Shown in pieces: positions 1 through 5,305 of a stretch of 9,297 bases of DNA. The translations under genes were made by a program, and so were the position numbers. Below the pieces are notes generated by a model. That model saw nothing but the letters and a program-made list of their open reading frames with translations. It ran no database searches and had not been told where the DNA came from. Within the stretch, counting starts at the first letter, position 1, and every line of letters begins with the position of its first letter. This DNA is from VMCP01 sp964415065 (GTDB lineage Bacteria > Bacteroidota > Bacteroidia > NS11-12g > UBA955), in assembly GCA_964415065.1 (NCBI GenBank), contig CAYPYX010000081.1, forward strand, positions 1 through 9,297. Direction: 5' to 3'.

Positions 1-1460
1 CCGTGTTTTCGGTCTAGTTTATTGAACCAAGCACTGGTCAGACTTCTGGTTTTATCGAATTCAAATTTGCTAATTAACTTCTGCTTCCCAAATAAACGCT
101 TCTCTAATTCTAAAATTTCAGGCAATTCTTGTACGGGTAAATTGCCCTCCGAATATTCCACAATTTTGGGATCTAAGAATATATTTCTGCCCGTAATTCC
201 GCTTTTTAAATACAAACCGTCTAGACTAACCGCGCGACTCAAAGCTACATAGACTTGTCCGGGTGCAAAGGAACGTTCGGCATCAATAATTACCTTTTCC
301 AAAGTCAGTCCTTGGCTTTTGTGAATGGTGATAGCCCATGCCAATTTTAAAGGAAAATGTTTGAACGAACCCACCTCTTCCTGAGAAACTTGGTCCTTAG
401 TTTCGTCGTATTGATACTTTAAGTGTTGCCACACATCTCGTTCAACTTCAATGAGTTTGCCTGTTCGAGGATCTTCAACAAATATCTGATCTTCCCTCAG
501 TTCAGTAACGATGGCAATTTTTCCATTAAAATATTTTCGTTCCCCCGAAACATCGTTTTTAACAAACATTACTTGTGCACCTACTTTGAGGGTGAGTTTC
601 ATTTCTATGGGATACTGACTTTCAAAGAAATCCCCCGAAACATCCGCAAAATAAGAAAATTCATCTCCTTGCAACGCTTGAAGTTTTTCTTGATTGATTT
701 TATCAGCGGTGGCATTGTGGCTGCAAAGGGTAACGAATCCATCTTCATCGGGTTCAAATTCAGGTTGATATCGTTCCTGCAGCGTTTCAAAATCTCCGTC
801 TTCTAAAGTAGCATTTCGGATATTGTTGAGTAAACCGATGAAAGCTTTATTGGATTGGCGATAGACTTTGTTTAGTTTTAGTTGGATGATTTCCAGGGAA
901 GGATAGCAATGCGAGTCAAAAAAGAATTCTGATTTATAATACTCGAATAAAACTTCTTTCTCATGATTTCTTACTACCGGGGGAAGTTGGTATAAATCCC
1001 CAATCAATAACAATTGGACGCCACCGAATGGTAACGGAGATCTTCGAGAGAACCGAAGTGACTCGTCGATAGCATCAAATAAATCACAGCGAACCATACT
1101 GATTTCATCGATAATCAACAGGTCCAAATTTTTAAAAATATCTAATTTGGGTTTGGGATAATGAAAATGAGTTTGAAGCATGGGTATGTTTTGAGCCACG
1201 TTCGGATCCACACTTTGCATAGTGGGTAAAAACATACGAGTGGGCAATCCAAACATAGAATGAATGGTGCTTCCTCCCGCATTAATGGCGGCTACACCGG
1301 TGGGAGCTACTACCACACACTTTTTCTCAGTACGTTGTAAAAAACTACGCAGGAATGTGGTTTTACCCGTACCCGCTTCCCCAGTCAAAAATACGTTGCG
1401 TCGAGTATTTTCTACAATATCCAAGGCAATATCTGCAACTGAAGCTTCTTCGTTTATCAT
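1..1460 (-). CDS. Pif1/RecD2-like superfamily 1B DNA helicase, C-terminus cut by window edge
   Basis: An open minus-strand frame runs from ATG at 1460 to the left edge, giving 486 complete codons. The SF1 helicase motifs appear in order: Walker A GEAGTGKTT (residues 27-35), motif Ia APTGVAA (52-58), Walker B LLIIDEISM (114-122), motif III GDLYQLPPV (154-162), the YRQ arginine motif (200-202), AWAITIHKSQGLTL (374-387) and VYVALSRA (403-410). This is the 5'-3' Pif1/RecD2 arrangement, so an ATP-driven DNA helicase in replication or repair is expected. Family members in Bacteroidota usually continue with a further C-terminal region, which would lie outside the window. No other in-frame ATG occurs before residue 69, beyond Walker A, so the start is well supported; a TTG three codons upstream is a weaker alternative. 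The gene is divergent from xseA across 133 nt. Two GAT-GTT-TCG-GGG stretches (residues 273-276 and 303-306) carry a motif repeated elsewhere in the window. Confidence 0.93.
   Translation of the reverse strand, partial: MINEEASVADIALDIVENTRRNVFLTGEAGTGKTTFLRSFLQRTEKKCVVVAPTGVAAINAGGSTIHSMFGLPTRMFLPTMQSVDPNVAQNIPMLQTHFHYPKPKLDIFKNLDLLIIDEISMVRCDLFDAIDESLRFSRRSPLPFGGVQLLLIGDLYQLPPVVRNHEKEVLFEYYKSEFFFDSHCYPSLEIIQLKLNKVYRQSNKAFIGLLNNIRNATLEDGDFETLQERYQPEFEPDEDGFVTLCSHNATADKINQEKLQALQGDEFSYFADVSGDFFESQYPIEMKLTLKVGAQVMFVKNDVSGERKYFNGKIAIVTELREDQIFVEDPRTGKLIEVERDVWQHLKYQYDETKDQVSQEEVGSFKHFPLKLAWAITIHKSQGLTLEKVIIDAERSFAPGQVYVALSRAVSLDGLYLKSGITGRNIFLDPKIVEYSEGNLPVQELPEILELEKRLFGKQKLISKFEFDKTRSLTSAWFNKLDRKH
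541..550 (-). repeat. Copy 1 of the interspersed motif TTTCGGGGGA
   Basis: The minus strand reads TTTCGGGGGA inside the helicase gene, over codons for Val-Ser-Gly-Glu near residues 304-307. It shares 14 bases (GATGTTTCGGGGGA) with the copy at 631-640. TCG-GGG is an unexpected codon pair for Ser-Gly in such AT-rich DNA. Its function is unknown. Confidence 0.6.
631..640 (-). repeat. Copy 2 of the interspersed motif TTTCGGGGGA
   Basis: The minus strand reads TTTCGGGGGA inside the helicase gene, over codons for Val-Ser-Gly-Asp near residues 274-277. It is preceded by GATG, as in copy 1, 90 nt away. Both copies are in the same reading phase of the gene. Confidence 0.6.
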
Positions 1461-1466
1461 CCAATG

Positions 1467-1474
1467 CAAAAATA
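1467..1474 (-). promoter_or_regulatory. Candidate -7 promoter element of the helicase gene
   Basis: The minus strand reads TATTTTTG, a full match to the Bacteroidota -7 consensus TAnnTTTG. It ends only 6 nt before the helicase ATG, so transcription would begin at or next to the start codon and give a leaderless or nearly leaderless mRNA. I see no good TTG at -33. The match is short and could be chance. Confidence 0.35.
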
Positions 1475-1563
1475 GATAGGGATGAGGGTTATTTTTTGGT
1501 TTTTTCCGTAAAAGAATCCCCAAAAACGTTCAAAGAATCGTAAAAATTCCATTCGTGTTTGAT

Positions 1564-1571
1564 TATGTTTG
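1564..1571 (+). promoter_or_regulatory. Candidate -7 promoter element of xseA
   Basis: TATGTTTG matches TAnnTTTG exactly and lies 22 nt before the ATG at 1594. Transcription from it would start near 1577. That is downstream of the GTG at 1555 and so favours the ATG as the real start of xseA. No clear -33 TTG is present. Confidence 0.4.
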
Positions 1572-1593
1572 TGATTTAATCGCTCGGCATCCT

Positions 1594-2853
1594 ATGATTC
1601 ATAACCATTTTACCCTTTCTCAAGTCACTCAAAGCATCAAAAAATACGTTGATGAACGATTTGGAAAAGTAATATGGGTAAAGGCAGAAATCAACAAAAT
1701 GAATGTGAACCGTTCATCGGGAAATGCCTATGCAGAGCTAGTGGAAAAGCAAAATGGAAAAATAATTGCCGAAATGCGGGGCAATATTTTTCGCAATGCT
1801 TATGAACGCATCAATCAACGATTTCTTACGGTTCTTTCGCATCCTCTCAGGGATGGAATAACGGCTTTGTTGCAAGTCCAAGTTTCCTTTCACGCTGTTT
1901 ATGGATTATCGCTTGAAATTCTGGATATCGATCCCGTGTTTACGCTGGGAGAAATTGAACGGGAAAAGCAAGAATCAATCAATCGCTTAAAATTATTGGG
2001 CTTGTTCGATAAAAATAAACAACATGAATTAGGTATTCCTGCTAATCGAATCGCTATAATCTCTCAGGAAAACAGCGCAGGATACTCCGATTTTATGAGT
2101 GTGCTTCGTAACCCTGAACACGGTTTCGCATTCTTTACTTTCCTTTTTCCAGCAACTCTCAATGGAGATCAAGCCATTCAGTCCATTATGGATCAATTGT
2201 CGAAAATTGAAAAAGTTCGAACCCATTTCGATGCAGTGGCCATTGTTAGAGGTGGAGGCGGCGACACAGGAATGACGTGTTACAATAACTTCGAGTTATC
2301 TAAGAAAATTGCAGAGTTTTCGTTACCTGTTTTTACAGGGATAGGACATTCAACAAATCTTACAGTAGTTGAGCAAATAGCCTATCGCAATGCCATAACT
2401 CCCACAGAGTTAGCCATGTTTTTTGTTTCGCGATTGCAGCAATTGGAGCAGCCTTTGAATCAGATTGCCGAAAATTTACCTTCGCTTGTCGATAGTTTTT
2501 TATCGTATTTGGGGGATGAAATGTCAGGTTTGATGAAAACCATTCAACAAAACGTTCGAATGAATTTGGTAAAAAACCAAAGTCGCTTAGATCAAACCTC
2601 GCAAAACTTAAAAAACCAATTGAATTTTCTGTTTAAAAGACAGTTACAAAATATTGAATTACAAGAGAATAATATACGTCTTATGGATCCGGTTAACTTA
2701 TACAAACGAGGGTACTCACTCACATTGTGGGAAGGAAAATCCATGAATCCTGATCGAATTCCAAAGTCGGGTGATGCGTTAATAACCCATTTTTATGGTG
2801 GTAAAGTAATCAGCGAAGTAAAAGACGTAATTATCAATGATTCAATAAAATGA
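1594..2853 (+). CDS. xseA: Exodeoxyribonuclease VII large subunit
   Basis: XseA is the catalytic subunit of exonuclease VII, which degrades single-stranded DNA from both ends and works with several copies of XseB in the cytoplasm. From ATG 1594 the protein has 419 residues, slightly shorter than E. coli XseA. An N-terminal OB-fold covers about residues 5-112 (VIWVKAEI at 26-33). The catalytic domain runs from about 115 to 280 and carries Asp166, the glycine-rich VRGGGGD (218-224), GIGH (249-252) and ITPTELA (268-274). A glutamine-rich helical region (about 280-365) and the conserved tail PVNLYKRGYSL (366-376) follow. Translation could begin at GTG 1555, but homologues start close to FTLSQVTQSI and a -7 promoter element lies between the two codons. 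The position equivalent to E. coli Asp241 appears to be Asn255. xseB follows after a repeat-filled spacer. Confidence 0.93.
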   Translation: MIHNHFTLSQVTQSIKKYVDERFGKVIWVKAEINKMNVNRSSGNAYAELVEKQNGKIIAEMRGNIFRNAYERINQRFLTVLSHPLRDGITALLQVQVSFHAVYGLSLEILDIDPVFTLGEIEREKQESINRLKLLGLFDKNKQHELGIPANRIAIISQENSAGYSDFMSVLRNPEHGFAFFTFLFPATLNGDQAIQSIMDQLSKIEKVRTHFDAVAIVRGGGGDTGMTCYNNFELSKKIAEFSLPVFTGIGHSTNLTVVEQIAYRNAITPTELAMFFVSRLQQLEQPLNQIAENLPSLVDSFLSYLGDEMSGLMKTIQQNVRMNLVKNQSRLDQTSQNLKNQLNFLFKRQLQNIELQENNIRLMDPVNLYKRGYSLTLWEGKSMNPDRIPKSGDALITHFYGGKVISEVKDVIINDSIK

Positions 2854-2857
2854 CCCT

Positions 2858-3140
2858 AAAGCCAATAACATCCTAAATAGCATCACCAATAATCCGGAGC
2901 CAACAACATCCTAAATAGCATCCCCAATAATCCGGAGCCAACAACATCCTCATTAATTCATAAAGCCAATAACNNNNNNNNNNNNNNNNNNNNNNNNNNN
3001 NNNNNNNNNNNNNNNNNNNNNNNNNNNNNNNNNNNNNNNNNNNNNNNNNNNNNNNNNNNNNNNNNNNNNNNNNGAGCCAACAACATCCTCATTAATTCAT
3101 AAAGCCAATAACCACCCCAATAATCTCCAAAGCCAATAAC
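2858..3140. repeat. Short-core repeat array in the xseA-xseB spacer
   Basis: Seven visible copies of a 10-12 nt core, AAAGCCAATAAC or AGCCAACAAC, begin at 2858, 2898, 2936, 2962, 3075, 3101 and 3129. Between cores lie two kinds of spacer. Longer ones of about 28 nt (after copies 1 and 2) begin ATCCTAAATAGCATC and end CCAATAATCCGG. Shorter ones of 16 nt follow copies 3, 5 and 6. The resulting periods are 40, 38, 26, 26 and 28 nt. The array starts 4 nt after the xseA stop and ends 17 nt before the xseB ATG, so it fills nearly the whole spacer. It is interrupted by the run of N. I see no long reading frame or strong hairpin, and the cores are too short for CRISPR repeats. Its role is unknown. 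Confidence 0.85.
2974..3073. other. Assembly gap (100 N) with identical flanks
   Basis: Exactly 100 N, a conventional placeholder for a gap of unknown size. The 39 nt ending at 2973 (2935-2973) are identical to the 39 nt starting at 3074 (3074-3112). The left contig therefore ends with the same sequence that begins the right contig. The true distance may be shorter than shown, if this is an unmerged overlap, or longer, if the repeat array was collapsed. Confidence 0.95.
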
Positions 3141-3141
3141 A

Positions 3142-3151
3142 TCCCCCGAAA
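3142..3151 (-). repeat. Copy 3 of the interspersed motif TTTCGGGGGA
   Basis: The minus strand reads TTTCGGGGGA, followed by TGTTA. It lies directly after the last core of the repeat array and 6 nt before the xseB ATG. The 15 bases 3137-3151 recur exactly at 6364-6378. Confidence 0.6.
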
Positions 3152-3157
3152 AGAAAA

Positions 3158-3379
3158 ATGAAAAAGAATAACGATCAAAACCAAGTAGTTGCAAATAGCT
3201 ACAGCGAAGGGTACGCTGAATTAACACAAATTGTGCGCGACATTGAAATGGGTGAAACCTCCGTTGATGAGTTGGCTATTAAAGTGGAAAGAGCCAAGGA
3301 ATTAGTAGGTTATTTGAGAAATAAACTACAAAAAACCGAAGAAGATGTAAACCAAATTCTCAAAGAACTTGGCGAGTGA
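3158..3379 (+). CDS. xseB: Exodeoxyribonuclease VII small subunit
   Basis: This 73-residue protein is close to the family length of about 80. The XseB helical hairpin covers roughly residues 18-70: a first helix with YAELTQIVRDIEMGE (19-33), the turn TSVDELA, then a long charged helix through ERAKELVGYLRNKLQKTEEDV. XseB binds the C-terminal region of XseA and is needed for exonuclease VII activity. The gene follows xseA in the same direction, but 304 nt downstream instead of a few bases, because the repeat array and gap lie between them. A purine stretch (GAAAAGAAAA) precedes the ATG. Co-transcription with xseA is likely but is not shown by the sequence. It is convergent with the next gene, with 20 nt between the two stop codons. 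Confidence 0.9.
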   Translation: MKKNNDQNQVVANSYSEGYAELTQIVRDIEMGETSVDELAIKVERAKELVGYLRNKLQKTEEDVNQILKELGE

Positions 3380-3388
3380 AATAGGATA

Positions 3389-3409
3389 GTTGAAGTTGAT
3401 TATTTCAAC
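3389..3409. terminator. Weak hairpin between convergent xseB and cvfB ends
   Basis: GTTGAAGT (3389-3396) can pair with ATTTCAAC (3402-3409) around a 5-nt loop. This gives an 8-bp stem with one G-U pair. It spans the stop codon of the minus-strand gene and begins 9 nt after the xseB stop. There is no T-tract on either strand, so its role as a terminator is only a possibility. Confidence 0.2.
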
Positions 3410-4236
3410 AACCGGATACCATCATCAAGTATTTCAATCGCTTTTTCGCGATATAACTTCCCGATAGCTTCTTTGAATGATTTTTTACTCATTTGAAGTG
3501 TTTCCATAATTACTTCAGGTGAGCTTTTATCGTGCAAAGGAAGGAATCCACCATGATCTTTGATGGCTTTGAGTATGTTTTCCGAAGCTGTTGGAATTTT
3601 ACCTCGACCTAAGGCAGTTAATGATAAGTCGATATGACCATTTTCTCGGATGGTTCTTACAAATCCATCGTAAACTTCTCCCATTTCAATAGGTTGAAAC
3701 ACTTCATTTTTATAGAGAATGCCTTGGTATTGTCCGTCAACAATCATTTTGTAACCCACTTCATTGGTATCAAAGCACATCATTTGGACTTTCTTACCAC
3801 GAGGGAGATCTACATTTTCTCTATCTAGCCATTTTGTAACACGCGCGGAACCCACCAAACGGTCGGTTACAGAGTCGAGAAACATGAAAATCACAGCAGC
3901 ATCCCCAGGTTGTAGTCGTTCGTGCATTTCTTTGTAGGGGATAAACAGGTGTTTTTCCATTCCAAAATCGGCAAAAGCACCTAATCGAGAAGTATCTACA
4001 ATTTCCAAATAGGCGAATCGGTACAACGTGAGCTTGGGTTCAAGTGTGGTTGCTACAGGACGTTCCAATGAATCGCGATAAACAAAAACACTAATGGGCA
4101 TTCCTTGTTCGGCGTATTCGGGGCAATATTTATTGGGCAATAGTACATCATTGCCTTCGTTATCGGTTAAATACCAACCTTGCGGTGTATCGCGTTCAAA
4201 AAAGAGGTCGTTGTATTCACCTATAAAAATCGACAT
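3400..4236 (-). CDS. cvfB: CvfB/YitL-type S1-domain RNA-binding protein
   Basis: This 278-residue soluble protein matches the CvfB family in length and layout: several S1-like OB-folds followed by a winged helix. The N-terminal region (about 1-65) includes WYLTDNEGNDVLLP. An S1-like segment DTSRLGAFADFGMEKHLFIPYKEM occupies 81-104. A further one follows at about 140-182, with YKMIVDGQYQGILYKNEVF. A third begins GEVYDGFVRTIRENGHIDLSL (186-206). The C-terminal winged helix spans about 213-278. Staphylococcal CvfB binds RNA and affects virulence gene expression; in Bacteroidota the role is largely unstudied, so RNA binding is the safe call. It is a single-gene unit, convergent with xseB. Such proteins are sometimes misnamed GntR-like regulators because of the winged helix. 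I did not see any defect in the frame. Confidence 0.85.
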   Translation of the reverse strand: MSIFIGEYNDLFFERDTPQGWYLTDNEGNDVLLPNKYCPEYAEQGMPISVFVYRDSLERPVATTLEPKLTLYRFAYLEIVDTSRLGAFADFGMEKHLFIPYKEMHERLQPGDAAVIFMFLDSVTDRLVGSARVTKWLDRENVDLPRGKKVQMMCFDTNEVGYKMIVDGQYQGILYKNEVFQPIEMGEVYDGFVRTIRENGHIDLSLTALGRGKIPTASENILKAIKDHGGFLPLHDKSSPEVIMETLQMSKKSFKEAIGKLYREKAIEILDDGIRLLK

Positions 4237-4240
4237 TTTG

Positions 4241-4248
4241 CAAAGTTA
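4241..4248 (-). promoter_or_regulatory. Candidate -7 promoter element of cvfB
   Basis: The minus strand reads TAACTTTG, an exact TAnnTTTG, ending 4 nt before the cvfB ATG at 4236. As for the helicase gene, the transcript would begin at or just inside the start codon. No convincing -33 TTG is visible. Either the mRNA is leaderless, the true start is further inside the gene, or the match is chance. Confidence 0.35.
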
Positions 4249-4290
4249 GTCATTCCTTTGAAGCTCCCGACTAATCTCTTCGTACTTCAA

Positions 4291-4317
4291 TAAAAATCTG
4301 GTGATTTTTATTTTTTT
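4291..4317 (+). terminator. AT-rich hairpin plus T-tract with no gene directly upstream
   Basis: TAAAAATC (4291-4298), loop TGGT, GATTTTTA (4303-4310), then seven T. The 8-bp stem is perfect but holds only one G-C pair, so it is not very stable. On the plus strand it has terminator form, yet the nearest plus-strand gene end (xseB) is more than 900 nt away across an opposing gene. It may stop antisense or read-through transcription, or be a by-product of A/T richness. Confidence 0.3.
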
Positions 4318-4371
4318 AATCTAGTGTTATTTATCACTCTGAATATTCGGTTGTGTTCGCTAATATAAACA

Positions 4372-4525
4372 CAGATTTATTGAATCTATACGCAGATTCA
4401 TTGAATCTAACTACAGATAAAGCGAATGGCAATGGTTTTTGAGGAAGCTTGAACACAAATTCACAGATTTATTGAATATAACTTCAGATAAAGCGATTGG
4501 CTTTGGTTTTTTAGGAAATTTAACT
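4372..4525. repeat. Imperfect direct repeats with palindromic core upstream of the OsmC gene
   Basis: Two copies of a 62-nt unit lie at 4393-4454 and 4464-4525. They match at 47 of the first 54 positions and then diverge. A partial third copy of 16 nt is at 4372-4387, with 15 of 16 matches. The best core is the perfect 15-nt palindrome AGATTCATTGAATCT (4394-4408); the partial copy AGATTTATTGAATCT (4373-4387) is exactly 21 bp away, two helical turns. The third core, at 4465, is AGATTTATTGAATAT. The repeats fill most of the 4237-4591 intergenic stretch and contain no coding frame that I could recognise. They could be tandem operator sites or remnants of a small non-coding repeat. Confidence 0.65.
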
Positions 4526-4549
4526 CAATACAATTATTCAATTATTGGT

Positions 4550-4557
4550 TAGTTTTG
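4550..4557 (+). promoter_or_regulatory. Candidate -7 promoter element of the OsmC-family gene
   Basis: TAGTTTTG matches TAnnTTTG exactly and would give a leader of about 28 nt before the ATG at 4592, a normal length. The -33 region has no clear TTG. The direct repeats end 24 nt upstream, so they lie where a regulator could act on this promoter. Confidence 0.4.
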
Positions 4558-4591
4558 AAAAAAACTCGAAAAACAAAAGTAAAACATTACG

Positions 4592-5071
4592 ATGAAGACA
4601 CATCAATTTACAGGAAGTTTGGTTTGGACCGGTAATTTAGGCAGTGGGACCAGCGCATATGATCAATACGGTCGCGATTTTGAAGTAAATACGGATGGGA
4701 AACATCTGATTTATGGTTCAGCAGATTCAGCATTTAGAGGTAATGATCAGCGAATCAATCCCGAAGATTTCTTGATGAACGCGCTTTCTTCTTGTCACAT
4801 GTTATGGTATTTCCATTTGTGTGCTGACAATGGAATTGTAGTTGTTGAGTACACAGATAATTACACGGGTGTACTTTCTATAGATGAAGGTGGTTTAGGA
4901 AGAATGTCAGAAGTTACATTGAATCCCTTGGTTAAAATAGATAAATCAAAATCCATTCCTGACGCTCATATCAAAGCTATTGAATTGCATCATGAAGCAC
5001 ATCAAAAGTGTTTTATTGCAAATTCCGTAAATACACAAGTGCACTGTAATCCTAAAGTTGAACAAGTGTAA
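4592..5071 (+). CDS. OsmC/Ohr-family peroxidase-like protein
   Basis: This 159-residue cytoplasmic protein belongs to the OsmC/Ohr superfamily, whose members reduce organic hydroperoxides through two redox cysteines. The N-terminal strand region (GSLVWTGNLGSGTSAYDQYGRDF) and the central helix INPEDFLMNALSSCHML (55-71) carry the likely peroxidatic Cys68. The likely resolving Cys140 sits in HQKCFIANSVNT (137-148). Glu58 and Arg49 are candidates for the conserved partner residues. Two further cysteines, 77 and 152, are present. The spacing between the two motif cysteines fits the family. Substrate and reductant cannot be told from the sequence, and the subgroup (OsmC, Ohr or YhfA-like) is uncertain. 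The gene stands alone on the plus strand, preceded by a repeat region and a candidate promoter, and ends at a shared terminator. Confidence 0.88.
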   Translation: MKTHQFTGSLVWTGNLGSGTSAYDQYGRDFEVNTDGKHLIYGSADSAFRGNDQRINPEDFLMNALSSCHMLWYFHLCADNGIVVVEYTDNYTGVLSIDEGGLGRMSEVTLNPLVKIDKSKSIPDAHIKAIELHHEAHQKCFIANSVNTQVHCNPKVEQV

Positions 5072-5081
5072 TTCAAAACAA

Positions 5082-5115
5082 AAAACCCGCAAAACATAAT
5101 GTTTGTGCGGGTTTT
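5082..5115. terminator. Bidirectional rho-independent terminator between the OsmC gene and tRNA-Ser
   Basis: AAAACCCGCA (5082-5091) pairs with TGCGGGTTTT (5106-5115). Inside, AAACA (5092-5096) pairs with TGTTT (5100-5104), leaving a 3-nt loop and one bulged G. The stem begins 11 nt after the OsmC-family stop. On the plus strand it ends in four T. On the minus strand it ends in six T, serving the tRNA-Ser gene whose 3' end is at 5126. Two opposing units thus share one strong hairpin. Confidence 0.85.
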
Positions 5116-5125
5116 CATGGTTTTG

Positions 5126-5212
5126 CGGTGAGAGGGGGATTCGAACCCCCGGAAGGGTTTCCCCTTCGGCAGTTTAGCAAACTGCTGGTTTCAGCCACTC
5201 ACCCATCTCACC
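5126..5212 (-). tRNA. tRNA-Ser (anticodon GCU)
   Basis: This is an 87-nt class II tRNA. The acceptor stem is GGTGAGA with TCTCACC, plus discriminator G, the serine type. The D-arm is GTGAGTGGCTGAAACCAGC-like. The anticodon arm is GCAGT-TTGCTAA-ACTGC, with anticodon GCT at 5178-5176, which reads AGC and AGU. A long variable arm with an AAGGG/CCCTT stem is typical of serine. The T-arm is GGGGG-TTCGAAT-CCCCC. The 3' CCA is not encoded: the bases after the discriminator are CAA, so CCA addition is needed. Confidence 0.97.
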
Positions 5213-5222
5213 AATGGGGGTG

Positions 5223-5254
5223 CAAATATAAAAATATTTTTTTCAATTAAACAA
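5223..5254 (-). promoter_or_regulatory. Promoter of tRNA-Ser
   Basis: On the minus strand TTG (5254-5252) is followed after 21 nt by TATATTTG (5230-5223). This fits the Bacteroidota -33/-7 pattern of TTG and TAnnTTTG. Transcription would begin about 5216, a few bases before the mature tRNA 5' end at 5212. It is one of the two best promoter matches in the window. Confidence 0.6.
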
Positions 5255-5305
5255 GATTTTTCATCCGGAAAATGCAAAAAAAAATACACCCACATTCCCC
5301 AAAAA

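Noticed and set aside
423..806. Plus-strand frame inside the helicase gene
   Set aside because: It lies wholly within the minus-strand helicase with its motifs intact, and its translation resembles no known protein.
1555..1593. GTG start giving xseA 13 extra residues
   Set aside because: The extra residues do not resemble the XseA N-terminus, and the candidate promoter start lies downstream of the GTG.
2858..3140. CRISPR array in the repeat-filled spacer
   Set aside because: The core is only 10-12 nt, spacers of 16 and 28 nt repeat each other, and no cas genes are nearby.
2958..3227. Minus-strand reading frame across the gap region
   Set aside because: It is open only because N codons carry no stops, it overlaps xseB, and its repeated peptide simply reflects the DNA repeats.
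5257..5275. Hairpin downstream of the exported-protein gene as its terminator
   Set aside because: The stem is about 6 bp, mostly A-T, and has no T-tract after it; the T run in this spacer comes before the stem.
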